Shown: positions 20,661-31,929, counted from the first letter of the stretch. The stretch: DNA of 64,000 nucleotides from Polaribacter sp. (GCA_029250685.1 JAQXEU010000009.1:62001-126000); one strand, 5' to 3'. Numbers and translations: made by a program. The notes: a model not told the origin generated them from the letters alone.

Positions 20661-22520
20661 ATGTCAACATTTTTAGAGTTGGGGCTTAGAGAAGAAATCT
20701 CTAAAGCGCTAACAGATTTGGGTTATGAAAACCCTACAGTTATTCAAGAAAAAGCAATTCCACAAGTAATTGCATCTTCACAAGATTTAAAAGCTTTTGC
20801 ACAAACCGGAACTGGTAAAACAGCCGCGTTTAGTTTACCTATTTTAGAACAAATAGATGAAAACAGCAAAGAAACACAAGCTATTATTTTATCACCAACA
20901 AGAGAACTTGCCGTTCAGATTGGTAAAAACATTCAAGAATTTGCCAAATACTTAAAAGGTGTAAAAGTTACTACCGTTTATGGTGGTGCAAATATTGATG
21001 AGCAAATTCGTTCATTAAAAAAAGGTTCTCAAATTGTAGTTGGAACTCCTGGTAGAACAGTAGATTTAATTAAACGTAGAGCTTTAAAATTAGGAAGCAT
21101 TCGTTGGGTTGTTTTAGATGAAGCTGACGAAATGTTAAACATGGGTTTTAAAGACGAATTAGATAAGGTTTTAGATGCAACTCCGGTTGAAAAACAAACG
21201 TTATTATTCTCTGCAACTTTTCCAAGAGAAGTAGAATCTATTGCTAGAAACTACATGGATAACCCTATAGAAATTACTTCTGGTGAAAAAAATAAAGGTT
21301 CTGATGATGTGAGTCACGAATTTTATGTAGTGAACGAACGTACACGTTACGAAGCCCTAAAAAGAATTGCAGATGTAAATACTGATATTTACGCAATTGT
21401 TTTTTGTAGGACTCGTAGAGAAACACAAGAAGTTGCCAACAACTTAATAAAAGACGGTTATAGTGCTGATGCATTGCACGGAGATTTATCTCAAGGACAG
21501 CGTGATGGCGTTATGGATAAATTCAGAAAGAAAAGTATTCAGATTTTAGTTGCAACAGATGTTGCTGCTCGTGGTTTGGATGTTACTGAATTGACACATG
21601 TTATCAACCATAAATTACCAGATCAAATAGAAAACTACACACACAGATCTGGAAGAACTGGTAGAGCTGGTAAAAAAGGGATTTCTGTTGTGTTGGTAAA
21701 CGGAAAAGAAAAAGGGAAATTACGCTCTATAGAAAGAATCATTAAGAAAAAATTTGTACAAGCAAATGTTCCAAGTGGGAAAGAAATTTGCCAAAATCAA
21801 TTAATGCATTTAATTGACAAAGTGCAAAATGTAGAAGTAAACACAAAACAAATTGAAGAGTTTTTACCAAGCATTTACGATAAATTAGAAGGCTTAGATA
21901 GAGAAGAATTAATTCAGAAATTTGTTTCTTTAGAATTCAACAACTTCTTAGCATATTACGAAAACGCAAAAGATTTAAACGATTTATCATCATCTAGAGG
22001 AGATAGAGAATCTAGAGATTCTGGTGGAAGAGGAAGACCAAGAGACGAAAACATGACACGTTTCTTTATCAACTTAGGTAGAAAAGATGATTTAAATCCT
22101 GCACGTTTAATTGGTTTGATTAACGACCAACGTATTACAGACAATATAGAAATTGGAGCCATTGATATTTTAGACACATTCTCTTTCTTTGAATTAGATA
22201 AAAACTTTGAAGGACAGACATTAAGTGCTTTTGAGGAAAACGATCCTGAATTTAACGGGCGTGGTGTAAATATTGAAATCACGAAAAAAGAACGTTCTGG
22301 TGGTGGAAGAGGTCGTGGAGGAGAAAGAGGTGGAAGAAGATCTTCTTCATCTAGATCATCTGACGGTGGTGGTTTCGGAAGAAAACGTAACGATAGCGGT
22401 TCTTCTCCTAGAAGAAGTAGTTCTTCTGATAGAAAACCTAGAGCTGGTGGAGACAGACCTGACAGAGGTTCTGCTGACAAACAATCTGGCGGTTTTGGAA
22501 GAAGACGTAGAGAAAGATAG
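20661..22520 (+). CDS. DEAD/DEAH box RNA helicase with RGG-like C-terminal tail
   Basis: AQTGTGKTAAF, SPTRELA, DEAD, SAT, HRSGRTGRAGKKG; tail rich in RGG/RS. Confidence 0.95.
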   Translation: MSTFLELGLREEISKALTDLGYENPTVIQEKAIPQVIASSQDLKAFAQTGTGKTAAFSLPILEQIDENSKETQAIILSPTRELAVQIGKNIQEFAKYLKGVKVTTVYGGANIDEQIRSLKKGSQIVVGTPGRTVDLIKRRALKLGSIRWVVLDEADEMLNMGFKDELDKVLDATPVEKQTLLFSATFPREVESIARNYMDNPIEITSGEKNKGSDDVSHEFYVVNERTRYEALKRIADVNTDIYAIVFCRTRRETQEVANNLIKDGYSADALHGDLSQGQRDGVMDKFRKKSIQILVATDVAARGLDVTELTHVINHKLPDQIENYTHRSGRTGRAGKKGISVVLVNGKEKGKLRSIERIIKKKFVQANVPSGKEICQNQLMHLIDKVQNVEVNTKQIEEFLPSIYDKLEGLDREELIQKFVSLEFNNFLAYYENAKDLNDLSSSRGDRESRDSGGRGRPRDENMTRFFINLGRKDDLNPARLIGLINDQRITDNIEIGAIDILDTFSFFELDKNFEGQTLSAFEENDPEFNGRGVNIEITKKERSGGGRGRGGERGGRRSSSSRSSDGGGFGRKRNDSGSSPRRSSSSDRKPRAGGDRPDRGSADKQSGGFGRRRRER

Positions 22521-22539
22521 AAACACATTATAATAATAC

Positions 22540-22571
22540 AAAAGCGCATCTGTAAAAGATGCGCTTTTTTT
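22540..22571. terminator. Intrinsic terminator
   Basis: AAAAGCGCATCtgtaaaaGATGCGCTTTTTTT. Confidence 0.9.
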
Positions 22572-22584
22572 ATATATTTAAAAC

Positions 22585-22869
22585 ATGAAATTAGCAAAAC
22601 AAAATATCCTAAAGTTAACAGAAGAAGCACATAAGATAGCGGAAGAAACATATAGAGAATTGCGAGCTAATGCAGCATCTAAATCAACATTAGAACAACG
22701 TCAATTTTTACTAACTGATATAGCTTGTCATTTAATTCAAGATGCAATGAGTGACAATATCATGAACAGTCAGTCTTTAAAAAACAGATTATATGCAATT
22801 TTAATAATATCTGACAATTTTTTACCTGACAAAAAATTAAAAGAATATGCTGATAAAATTATTTCATAA
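22585..22869 (+). CDS. Hypothetical protein
   Basis: 95-codon ORF between two terminators. Confidence 0.65.
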   Translation: MKLAKQNILKLTEEAHKIAEETYRELRANAASKSTLEQRQFLLTDIACHLIQDAMSDNIMNSQSLKNRLYAILIISDNFLPDKKLKEYADKIIS

Positions 22870-22902
22870 AAAAAGCCTTAAGTAAATTCTTAAGGCTTTT
22901 TT
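22868..22902. terminator. Bidirectional intrinsic terminator
   Basis: AAAAAAGCCTTAAGtaaattCTTAAGGCTTTTTT. Confidence 0.88.
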
Positions 22903-22918
22903 ATATTCTTTATAATTA

Positions 22919-24172
22919 TTATGCTTCCATAATAGAAGCAGCAACTCTTTTGTAAGTTCCGTTTTCTAATTTAGTTCTAATACCAGAGAATGCTGCAATC
23001 GTTTCATCAATATCTTCTTGTGTATGTGTTGCAGTGGGAATCAATCTTAAAATAATTAATCCTTTAGGTATTACAGGATATACTACAATAGAACAGAATA
23101 CTCCGTAATTTTCTCGTAAATCGTTTACCATTGCCATTGCTTCTGGTATTTCCCCTTTTAAGAAAACGGGCGTAATACACGTTTGTGTAGTTCCTAAATC
23201 GAAACCAGCATTGCGCAAACCACTTTGCAAAGCATGTGTGTTTTCCCACAATTTGGCTTTTAATTCTGGCATTGTACGCAACATATCTAAACGTTTCAAT
23301 GCGCCTTTAACCATTGCCATCGGCAAAGATTTTGCAAACATTTGAGAACGCATATTGTATTGTAAATACTGTATGACATCTTTATCACCAGCAAAGAAAG
23401 CTCCAATACCGGCCATCGATTTTGCAAAAGTTGCAAAATAAACATCAATTCCTTCTTGAACTCCTTGCTCTACTCCTGTTCCTTTTCCGTCTTTTCCTAA
23501 AGTTCCAAAACCGTGAGCGTCATCTACTAATAATCTGAAATTGTATTGCTCTTTTAAAGCAACAATTTCTTTTAAACGACCTTGTTCTCCACGCATTCCG
23601 AAAACCCCTTCAGAAACTACTAAAATTCCACCGCCAGTTTGCGCTGCCATTTTAGTTGCACGTTTTAAGTTCTTTTCAAAACTTTCCATGTCGTTGTGCT
23701 TGTATACAAAACGTTTACCAGCATGCAAACGAACACCATCAATAATACACGCGTGCGTGTCCATATCATATACAATAATATCGTTTTTGGTAACCAAAGC
23801 ATCAATGGCAGAAACCATTCCTTGATAACCAAAATTTACTAAATATGCAGCTTCTTTTTCTACAAATTCAGAACATTCTTGTTCTAATTGTTCGTGAAAA
23901 TTTGTGTGACCAGACATCATTCTTGCACCCATCGGATAAGCCATTCCGTGTTCCATAGCGGCTTCACCATCAACTTTTAAAACTTCTGGGTGATTTGCCA
24001 ATCCTAAGTAATCATTAATACTCCATGTAATTAATTTTTTACCGTTGAATGACATTCTGTTAGAAATTGGTCCTTCTAACTTTGGAAAGACATAATATCC
24101 TTCAGCTTTATCAGCCCATTTTCCTAAAGGTCCTTTATCTTCTTTTATTCTTTCAAATAAATCTTTCGTCAT
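22919..24172 (-). CDS. PLP-dependent alpha-oxoamine synthase family (serine palmitoyltransferase-like / cysteate acyltransferase candidate)
   Basis: WSINDYLGLANHPEV, ARMMSGHTNFHEQLE, VDDAHGFGTLG, FATFAKSMAGIGAFFAG (PLP lysine). Confidence 0.88.
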   Translation of the reverse strand: MTKDLFERIKEDKGPLGKWADKAEGYYVFPKLEGPISNRMSFNGKKLITWSINDYLGLANHPEVLKVDGEAAMEHGMAYPMGARMMSGHTNFHEQLEQECSEFVEKEAAYLVNFGYQGMVSAIDALVTKNDIIVYDMDTHACIIDGVRLHAGKRFVYKHNDMESFEKNLKRATKMAAQTGGGILVVSEGVFGMRGEQGRLKEIVALKEQYNFRLLVDDAHGFGTLGKDGKGTGVEQGVQEGIDVYFATFAKSMAGIGAFFAGDKDVIQYLQYNMRSQMFAKSLPMAMVKGALKRLDMLRTMPELKAKLWENTHALQSGLRNAGFDLGTTQTCITPVFLKGEIPEAMAMVNDLRENYGVFCSIVVYPVIPKGLIILRLIPTATHTQEDIDETIAAFSGIRTKLENGTYKRVAASIMEA

Positions 24173-24285
24173 GTGTTTTTTACTTCAAATTTGAGAATGC
24201 AAATTAACTGCTTTTTTAGCAGTAAATCAAATTAATAGGTAGTTGAATAAGTTAAGGATTAATTAAATTAAAATAAATTTATTGA

Positions 24286-25287
24286 CTAATATTTTAAAAA
24301 CCCATTTACACTCATCCAAGAATTAGAGTAGATTTTATCCATATATCGAATTCCGTGATCTGGAAGAATTACAACGACCACGCTATTTTCATCAAAAAAA
24401 CCTTTTGCAGCATATTGCTTAGTTGCCTGAATTACAGCACCTGAAGTGTATCCGCAAAACAAACCTTCTTGTTTTACTAACGCTCTTGAAGATTGCGCAG
24501 CTTCTTTATCGGAAACTTTTTCATAAACATCAATGACATCAAAGTTTGTTGCAGTTGGAATTAAATTTTTTCCTAAACCTTCAATTTTATAGGGTTTAAT
24601 TTCATTTGCATCAAATTCTCGCGTTTCATGATACTTTTTTAATACAGAACCAATTGCATCAACGCCTAATACTTTAATGGCAGGGTTTTGCTCTTTTAAA
24701 TATTTTCCGGTCCCAGAAATAGTTCCTCCGGTTCCGCTTGCAACAACAATATGCGTAACTTTTCCTTCTGTTTGTTTCCAAATTTCTGGGCCAGTAGTTG
24801 CATAATGTGCTTCAATATTTAATTCATTAAAATATTGATTGATGTAAATTGAATTCGGAGTTTCTTTTTGAATTCGCTTGGCAACTTCATAATACGATTG
24901 TGGGTCATCCGCTGGAACATTTGCTGGGCAAACATGTACGGCTGCTCCCATTGTTTTTAAAATATCAATTTTATTTTGAGAAGATTTATCGCTTACAGAT
25001 AAAATACATTTATAGCCTTTTACTAATGCAATCATTGCTAAAGAAAACCCAGTGTTTCCAGAAGTAGTTTCAACAATTGTATCGCCTTTTTTCAGAATCC
25101 CTTTTTGTTCTGCATTTTCAATAATATGCATCGCAATTCTATCTTTTGCCGATTGACCAGGATTAAAAGACTCAAGTTTTGCATAAAAAGTTCCATCTAG
25201 ATTTTCGGTAATTCTATTCAGTTTTACCATTGGAGTTTCACCAATTAGTTCTAAAATGTTGTTGTATATGTTTTGATTTCTTGTCAT
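24286..25287 (-). CDS. PLP-dependent cysteine synthase family protein (cysteine/cystathionine/cysteate synthase-like)
   Basis: [58 protein letters not shown]. Confidence 0.9.
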   Translation of the reverse strand: MTRNQNIYNNILELIGETPMVKLNRITENLDGTFYAKLESFNPGQSAKDRIAMHIIENAEQKGILKKGDTIVETTSGNTGFSLAMIALVKGYKCILSVSDKSSQNKIDILKTMGAAVHVCPANVPADDPQSYYEVAKRIQKETPNSIYINQYFNELNIEAHYATTGPEIWKQTEGKVTHIVVASGTGGTISGTGKYLKEQNPAIKVLGVDAIGSVLKKYHETREFDANEIKPYKIEGLGKNLIPTATNFDVIDVYEKVSDKEAAQSSRALVKQEGLFCGYTSGAVIQATKQYAAKGFFDENSVVVVILPDHGIRYMDKIYSNSWMSVNGFLKY

Positions 25288-27383
25288 TATTCAGTTTTAT
25301 TCTCTAAATCTAAGATAAATGAATATTCTTTCGCTACTTCTTTTAATGCGTCAAATCTTCCTGAAGCGCCACCATGACCAGCTTCCATATTTGTGTTTAA
25401 AAGCAAAACAGTATCATCTTTTTTATACTCTCTTAATTTCGCAACCCATTTTGCAGGCTCCCAATATTGTACTTGACTGTCCCAATAGCCAGTTGTAATT
25501 AACATATTTGGGTATGCTTTTTCTGCAACTTGATCGTATGGCGAATAACTTTTAATATAATCGTAATACTCTTTGTGCTTTGGATTTCCCCATTCGTCAA
25601 ATTCACCTGTTGTTAAAGGAATACTTTCATCTAACATGGTAGAAATTACATCCACAAAAGGAACTTGTGCTACAATACCGTTATATAACTCAGGATTCAT
25701 ATTTACAATTACTCCCATTAACAAACCACCAGCTGAACCACCCATTGCATATAAATGATTTGAAGATGTGTACTTGTTTTCTATCAAAAATTTAGAACAA
25801 TCTACAAAATCATTAAATGTGTTTTGCTTGCGTAATAATTTTCCATCTTCATACCAATTTCTTCCTAAATATTCACTTCCTCTAATGTGTGCAACTGCAA
25901 AAACAAATCCTCTATCTAATAAACTTAATCTTGTTGTACTAAATCCGTCAGAAATTGTTGCTCCATAAGAACCATATGCATATAAAAGCAACGGTGTCTT
26001 TTCATTTAATTCAGTATCTTTTCTGTGAACCAAAGATACTGCTACTTTTTTCCCGTCTCTGGCTTTTGCCCAAATACGTTTACTTGTGTAATTCGTTTTA
26101 TCAAATTTACCACCTAAAACTTCTTGTTCTTTTTTGACTTCTTTCGATTTATCATCCAAATTAAAATCAATTACAGAACTTGGTGTAGTCATTGAATTGT
26201 ATGAATATCGAATGATATCTGTATCAAAATCTGGATTTGCATGAACATTAGCCGAATATGTTTCTTCATCAAAAGGTAAGTAATAATCTTTTGTATTGTC
26301 CCAACGTTTAATTCTGATTTTGTTCAATCCGTTGTTACGCTCTTCCAACACTAAATAGTCTTTGAAAATCGACATATCTTCTAGCAAAGTATCTTCTCTA
26401 TGTGCAATTACATCAACCCAATTTTCTTGAGAAGTAGCTGAGACTGGTGTTTTCATCAACTTAAAATTAGTTGCGTTGTCTTTGTTTGTTCTAATGTAAA
26501 AATGATTCTCGAAATGCGCGATATCATATTCTAAATTACGTTCTCTTTTCTGAATGATTTTAAAAGAATCATTAGGATTATCAGCATCTAAGAATTGATA
26601 TTCTGTAGACAACGTACTAAATGAACCAACAATTATGTATTTGTTAGATTTTGTCTTCGTTACAAACGTTCCGAAAGTATCATCAGCTTCATGAAAAATT
26701 TCTATGTCTTCAGATTCATCAGTTCCTAAAACGTGTTTGAATATTTTATAACTTCGTAACGAAGTAGTGTCTTTTTTGGTGTAAAACAATGTTTTATTAT
26801 CGTTTGCCCAAACAGAACCTCCGTTAGTGTTGGTAATTTTATCGTTGTAAATTTCTCCTGTTACTAGATTTTTAATCTGAATTACATATTGTCTTCTACT
26901 AATTGTATCAACCGAAAAAGCCGCTAATTCGTTATTTCTTGCAACGTTTAATCCGCCGAGTTGAAAATAATCGTGTCCTTTTGCCAATTCATTTACATCA
27001 AAAAGTAATTCTTCTTTTGCATCTAAAGATTCTTTTTTTCTTGTATAAACTGGATATTGTTGTCCTTTTTCAAATTTAGTAATGTAAAAATATCCGTTCT
27101 TTTTATACGGAACTGATTCATCATCTTGTTTAATTCTAGATTTCATTTCTTCAAACAATGAAGTTTGAAAATCCTTTGTATGATGAGTTACTTGATTGTA
27201 ATAATCATTTTCTGCATTTAAAAAATCTAAAACATTTGTTGTTTGTTCGTCTTTTTCTTCAGCATTTTTTTGTTCATCAGACAGACGCATCCAAAAATAA
27301 TTATCGATTCTAACATCACCATGCGTTTCAATTTCTTGATGAATTTTATTTGCAGTAGGTGCTTTTATTGATCTAATTTTCAT
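25287..27383 (-). CDS. S9 family peptidase (prolyl oligopeptidase/oligopeptidase B-like)
   Basis: [64 protein letters not shown]. Confidence 0.95.
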   Translation of the reverse strand: MKIRSIKAPTANKIHQEIETHGDVRIDNYFWMRLSDEQKNAEEKDEQTTNVLDFLNAENDYYNQVTHHTKDFQTSLFEEMKSRIKQDDESVPYKKNGYFYITKFEKGQQYPVYTRKKESLDAKEELLFDVNELAKGHDYFQLGGLNVARNNELAAFSVDTISRRQYVIQIKNLVTGEIYNDKITNTNGGSVWANDNKTLFYTKKDTTSLRSYKIFKHVLGTDESEDIEIFHEADDTFGTFVTKTKSNKYIIVGSFSTLSTEYQFLDADNPNDSFKIIQKRERNLEYDIAHFENHFYIRTNKDNATNFKLMKTPVSATSQENWVDVIAHREDTLLEDMSIFKDYLVLEERNNGLNKIRIKRWDNTKDYYLPFDEETYSANVHANPDFDTDIIRYSYNSMTTPSSVIDFNLDDKSKEVKKEQEVLGGKFDKTNYTSKRIWAKARDGKKVAVSLVHRKDTELNEKTPLLLYAYGSYGATISDGFSTTRLSLLDRGFVFAVAHIRGSEYLGRNWYEDGKLLRKQNTFNDFVDCSKFLIENKYTSSNHLYAMGGSAGGLLMGVIVNMNPELYNGIVAQVPFVDVISTMLDESIPLTTGEFDEWGNPKHKEYYDYIKSYSPYDQVAEKAYPNMLITTGYWDSQVQYWEPAKWVAKLREYKKDDTVLLLNTNMEAGHGGASGRFDALKEVAKEYSFILDLENKTE

Positions 27384-27482
27384 TAAATGGTTTTTACAGG
27401 AAGTTGCAAAAATAAGGCTAAATGCTATATTTCAAACAATAACTAGCTCATTTTTAATATTTTTTTCTTCTGATGAAAACAC

Positions 27483-27490
27483 TAAATTTG
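27483..27490 (+). promoter_or_regulatory. -7 box TAAATTTG
   Basis: TAnnTTTG match 25 nt 5' of ATG 27515. Confidence 0.5.
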
Positions 27491-27514
27491 TATTTGATTT
27501 TAAATTAGAAAATT

Positions 27515-27838
27515 ATGTTTGGAGATATGGCCGGAATGATGGGCAAACTGAAAGAAGCGCAACAAAAAGTTGAGGAAACAAAAACAAGATTGAATCATGT
27601 TTTAATTGATGAAAAGTCTTCTAACGAAAAAATACAAGTTACCATTACTGCAAATAGAGAAATTAAAGCGATTCAAATTGATGAAAATTTATTGAATGAT
27701 GCTGAAGAATTAGAAGATTATTTAATTATGACATTGAATAATGCGATTAAAAAAGCGACAGAAATAAATGAACATGAATTAGCAATTGCTGCAAAAAGCG
27801 GAATGCCTAATATTCCAGGAATGGATATGTTCAAATAA
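27515..27838 (+). CDS. YbaB/EbfC family nucleoid-associated protein
   Basis: [26 protein letters not shown]. Confidence 0.92.
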   Translation: MFGDMAGMMGKLKEAQQKVEETKTRLNHVLIDEKSSNEKIQVTITANREIKAIQIDENLLNDAEELEDYLIMTLNNAIKKATEINEHELAIAAKSGMPNIPGMDMFK

Positions 27839-27840
27839 AA

Positions 27841-28128
27841 ATGTTTGTACAATTAGAAGATTACATGTTGCCTTGTTTAAGCAAAAGGCTTTTTGGTTTT
27901 GAGTGCTTAGGCTGTGGTATGCAACGTTCTCTTTTATTTATTTCTAAAGGTGAGTTTATTGAAGCTTTTAAAATGTATCCAGCAATTTATACGATTCTAT
28001 TATTTTTCACATTAGTGATGTATAACTTCATTTTTAAAAAGAAAAAAGTCAATTCAAAAATTATTTATAGTTTAGCGATACTCAATATCATCATCATTTT
28101 AATAAGTTATTTTTACAAAATATATTAA
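27841..28128 (+). CDS. DUF2752-like membrane protein
   Basis: CLSKRLFGFECLGCGMQRSLLFISKGEFIEAFKMYP. Confidence 0.85.
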   Translation: MFVQLEDYMLPCLSKRLFGFECLGCGMQRSLLFISKGEFIEAFKMYPAIYTILLFFTLVMYNFIFKKKKVNSKIIYSLAILNIIIILISYFYKIY

Positions 28129-28140
28129 TCAAATTACGTT

Positions 28141-28440
28141 ATGAATAAAGAATTGAAACCCACAATTGTTTACGTTTTAGCAAGTGTAAGTATCATCTGC
28201 TGTTGTTTTGGCGGATTGGGAGTCTTATTAGCTGCACCAGCTTTTATAATCGCAAACAATAGATTAAAAACTGCAGAGGGAACTGAACACGATTTTCAAT
28301 CTATGAAATCTGCTAAAACATTTGCATTAGTAATGTTAATTATAAACGGCTTGTATTTAATATATACGATTTACGTTTTTTCAACATTAGATATGGATAT
28401 GTTTATGGAAGAGTTTACAAAAGGACTTAATGCTTCTTAA
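28141..28440 (+). CDS. CCC-motif membrane protein
   Basis: SIICCCFGGLGVLLAAPAFIIANNRLK. Confidence 0.8.
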   Translation: MNKELKPTIVYVLASVSIICCCFGGLGVLLAAPAFIIANNRLKTAEGTEHDFQSMKSAKTFALVMLIINGLYLIYTIYVFSTLDMDMFMEEFTKGLNAS

Positions 28441-28456
28441 CATTATAGTTATAAAT

Positions 28457-28487
28457 AAAAAAGCCTGCAGATTGCAGGCTTTTTTTA
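28457..28487. terminator. Bidirectional intrinsic terminator
   Basis: AAAAAAGCCTGCAGattgCAGGCTTTTTTT. Confidence 0.9.
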
Positions 28488-28504
28488 TGATAATACATAA
28501 AGAA

Positions 28505-28948
28505 TTACATTACTGCTAATCCGCCTATCAAAGCTAATAAAAATAAAAGAGCATATAAACTCAACATTACAATAGTCAAAATTCCAATAAATTTATAATG
28601 AGATTTTAAATTCATAAATGCTTCTGTTAAAATATCTTCATCTTTTCTTGCTAAGGCTGTTTTCATTTTGTCTGCAAAACGATACATATACAAAACAGGA
28701 AAGAAATACAAAGCAGCAATTAATAAATAAGTAAACGTAATTACTCCTCCACTAATTTCCCCATAAGGATTGTTTGGCAAACTACTAAATATTGCACCTG
28801 CAAAAAGTGCAACAATCACTATCAATCCAATTCCAATAAAACCCATTATTGCTAAAAAATTCACCCATTTAGCAGTTTCTTTTAAAAAACCTATTGCGTA
28901 ACTATTCAACTTTAAATCTGAATTGCTTTCTGTTAAATTTTCTTCCAT
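28505..28948 (-). CDS. DUF5362-like membrane protein
   Basis: Multiple TM helices; family recognised only tentatively. Confidence 0.6.
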   Translation of the reverse strand: MEENLTESNSDLKLNSYAIGFLKETAKWVNFLAIMGFIGIGLIVIVALFAGAIFSSLPNNPYGEISGGVITFTYLLIAALYFFPVLYMYRFADKMKTALARKDEDILTEAFMNLKSHYKFIGILTIVMLSLYALLFLLALIGGLAVM

Positions 28949-28950
28949 AA

Positions 28951-30231
28951 TTAATTATTAAATTCAGAAATTGTTTTCTTTATAATTGAAATACAATCCA
29001 TCAATTGCTCTTTATTCATTACTAAAGGTGGTGCAAAACGAATAATATTTCCATGAGTTGGTTTTGCCAACAAACCGTTATCTCTTAATTTCATACAAAT
29101 ATCCCAAGCTGTTGAGCTTTCTTCAGTATCATTAATTAAAATTGCGTTTAACAACCCTTTTCCTCTTACAGACTTTACTAAATCATTTTCTTTTGCAAAA
29201 CTTGATAATTCTGATCTAAAAATTTCTCCAAGAACATATGAATTCTCAGCTAAATTTTCTTCTTGAACAACTTCTAATGCTGCTATTGCAACTGCAGCTG
29301 CAATTGGGTTTCCTCCAAAAGTAGAACCATGATTTCCTGGTTTGATAACATTCATAATATCATCATTTGCCAAAACAGCAGAAACAGGATACGCTCCACC
29401 AGAAAGCGCTTTACCTAAAATTAAAATATCTGCTTTTACATCTGGCTCTCCAGAACAATTCTTATTAACACAAGAACAATCTCCACAAGTAGCTAATAAA
29501 CGTCCAGTTCTTGCGATTCCTGTTTGAACTTCATCTGCAATAAATAATACATTGTGCTTTACACACAAGTCTTTTGCTGCTTTTAAATATCCGTCAGAAG
29601 GAACATAAACACCTGCTTCACCTTGAATTGGTTCTACTAAAAATGCGGCAATATTTTTATTTGAATTTAAAGCATTTTCTAACGCTTGTAAATTATCGTA
29701 TTCTATTTTAATAAATCCATCTGTAAAAGGACCAAAATTCTTACGTGCAACTGGGTCATTAGAGAAAGAAATAATTGTCGTTGTTCTTCCGTGAAAATTA
29801 TTTTCACAAACAATAATTTGTGCTTCGTTTTCTGCAATTCCTTTTACTTCATACGCCCATTTTCTAGAAAGCTTCAAAGCAGTTTCAACCGCTTCTGCTC
29901 CAGTATTCATTGGTAACATCTTGTCAAAACCAAATAATTCTGATGCGAATTTTTCGTATTTCCCAAGCATATCATTGTAAAATGCTCTAGACGTTAAAGT
30001 TAATGTTTTTGCTTGATTTACCATTGCGTCAACAATTTTTGGGTGACAATGCCCTTGGTTTACTGCAGAATATGCTGATAAAAAATCGTAATACTTTTTA
30101 CCTTCTACATCCCAAACATATACACCTTCTCCTCTACTCAAAACTACTGGAAGTGGATGGTAATTGTGTGCTCCGTATTTGTTTTCTAATTCGATCGCTT
30201 GTTGCGAAGTTAATTGGTCTAAAACAGCCAT
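28951..30231 (-). CDS. rocD: Ornithine--oxo-acid transaminase
   Basis: [63 protein letters not shown]. Confidence 0.95.
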   Translation of the reverse strand: MAVLDQLTSQQAIELENKYGAHNYHPLPVVLSRGEGVYVWDVEGKKYYDFLSAYSAVNQGHCHPKIVDAMVNQAKTLTLTSRAFYNDMLGKYEKFASELFGFDKMLPMNTGAEAVETALKLSRKWAYEVKGIAENEAQIIVCENNFHGRTTTIISFSNDPVARKNFGPFTDGFIKIEYDNLQALENALNSNKNIAAFLVEPIQGEAGVYVPSDGYLKAAKDLCVKHNVLFIADEVQTGIARTGRLLATCGDCSCVNKNCSGEPDVKADILILGKALSGGAYPVSAVLANDDIMNVIKPGNHGSTFGGNPIAAAVAIAALEVVQEENLAENSYVLGEIFRSELSSFAKENDLVKSVRGKGLLNAILINDTEESSTAWDICMKLRDNGLLAKPTHGNIIRFAPPLVMNKEQLMDCISIIKKTISEFNN

Positions 30232-30443
30232 TTTAATAAGTTTTTAATTAATGAATATAAAATCCATTCCTTATCTACCTTTATCCTTTCAGAAAGTTCC
30301 GAAAATTCAGCGTGGGAAAGAAATCATCCCTAAAAAGTGCTGCAATTTACTAAATATAAATTTTACAATTTACATCTTTAATAAAAAGTTATTCTCATAA
30401 ATATATTCCAAAGAATTAAAGCCTCACAATCAATATCTTTTCC

Positions 30444-30451
30444 TAATTTTG
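30444..30451 (+). promoter_or_regulatory. -7 box TAATTTTG
   Basis: TAnnTTTG match 21 nt 5' of ATG 30472. Confidence 0.5.
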
Positions 30452-30471
30452 CCAACTATAAAACACTTAGA

Positions 30472-31923
30472 ATGTCACGTAGAGAACGAAATAAATTTGT
30501 AAAGAAAAATCAAGTTTTAGAATTAACGATTGAAGACTATGCTTTTGGTGGAAAAGGAATTGCAAGAATTAAATCTGAAGAAGGAAGTTTTGTTGTTTTT
30601 GTTCCGAATACGTTACCAGGACAATTGGTAAAAGTGCAAATAAGTAAGTCCAGTAAAAATTATGCGGAAGCAAAATTAATCGATGTTTTAAAACCATCTG
30701 AAAACGAAGTTGAAGTTCCGTTTCAAGACATTCCTGGCGCGCCATATATTCAGTTACCTATAGAACTGCAACATCAATATAAAAAAGAAAGCACTTTATC
30801 GCTTTTTAAACGCATTGGAAAAGTAGAAAATATCGAAGATTTATTTGATGAATTTGTAACTTCTCCAAACGTGTTTCATTACAGAAATAAAATGGAATAT
30901 GGTTTTTCTGCAATTGGTTATGATAGAGTTCATAAAACGGATAAAGACGAATTTACATTGGGTTTTAAGAGACGTGGAGTTTGGTGGATGGGAGATAATT
31001 TGGAAAAGGATTCTGGTTTGTTTGATAAACAAATGGAGGATAATCTAAAGAACATCCGTGAGTATTGTCAAAAAACAGGCTTAGAACCTTGGCACGGACC
31101 TAAAAGAGAAGGTTTTTTTAGATATTTTGTGGTGAGAAAATCATTTAAAACAGATGAATTATTATGTAGCTTAGTAACAACATCACCTGAATTAGAGAAC
31201 TTTGATTTACAGAAATTCGCGTCATTTCTAAAAGATATTTTTGGAGATCGTTTAGCTGGATTATTACATACAATTAACGATGAAACTGGCGACAGAACAA
31301 TTGCAACAACTGGTAGTTTGGAGTTGGTGTACGGAAAAGATAAAATTGTAGAAGAGTTATTGGGTTTGAACTTTGAAATTAGTATGAAAAGTTTCTTTCA
31401 AACCAATCCAAAATGTGCAGAAAAGCTATACAATAAAGTGGTTGAATATGTTTTGGAAGACAAATCAAAAGTAGACAATACTGTTGTAATGGATTTATTC
31501 TGTGGAACTGGAACCATTGGGCAAATTGTAGCTTCTAAAAGTAAAAATGCAAAAATTGTTGGTGTAGATATTGTTGCTTCTGCAATTGAAGATGCAAAAG
31601 AAAATGCCAAGAGAAATAACATTGACGGATTAAAATTTTATGCTGCAGATGTTGGTAAGTTTTTGAATGAACATCAACAATATCAAAATAAAATAAAAAC
31701 AATTATTTTAGATCCTGCTAGAGCTGGAATTGCACCAAAAACATTGCGGAAAATCATTCATTTAAATGCAGACAGAATGGTGTATGTTTCTTGTAATCCG
31801 GCAACACAAGCTAGAGATACAGAATTGTTAGCTGAAGCTGGATATCAGATTAAAAAAATTAGTTTGGTCGATCAATTTCCACATACAGCACATATTGAAA
31901 CGGTAGTTCTGTTTGAAAAGTAA
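30472..31923 (+). CDS. rlmD: 23S rRNA (uracil(1939)-C(5))-methyltransferase
   Basis: TRAM domain, MDLFCGTGTIGQIVASK, ILDPARAGIAPK, VYVSCNPATQARD. Confidence 0.92.
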   Translation: MSRRERNKFVKKNQVLELTIEDYAFGGKGIARIKSEEGSFVVFVPNTLPGQLVKVQISKSSKNYAEAKLIDVLKPSENEVEVPFQDIPGAPYIQLPIELQHQYKKESTLSLFKRIGKVENIEDLFDEFVTSPNVFHYRNKMEYGFSAIGYDRVHKTDKDEFTLGFKRRGVWWMGDNLEKDSGLFDKQMEDNLKNIREYCQKTGLEPWHGPKREGFFRYFVVRKSFKTDELLCSLVTTSPELENFDLQKFASFLKDIFGDRLAGLLHTINDETGDRTIATTGSLELVYGKDKIVEELLGLNFEISMKSFFQTNPKCAEKLYNKVVEYVLEDKSKVDNTVVMDLFCGTGTIGQIVASKSKNAKIVGVDIVASAIEDAKENAKRNNIDGLKFYAADVGKFLNEHQQYQNKIKTIILDPARAGIAPKTLRKIIHLNADRMVYVSCNPATQARDTELLAEAGYQIKKISLVDQFPHTAHIETVVLFEK

Positions 31924-31929
31924 AGAAAA

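Noticed and set aside
21956-22651. Overlapping antisense and alternate-frame ORFs in the 3' end of the DEAD-box gene (also 22273..22533, 22356..22541)
   Set aside because: Low-complexity RGG/RS codon usage opens other frames; the products are Ser/Leu/Pro-rich with no family features.
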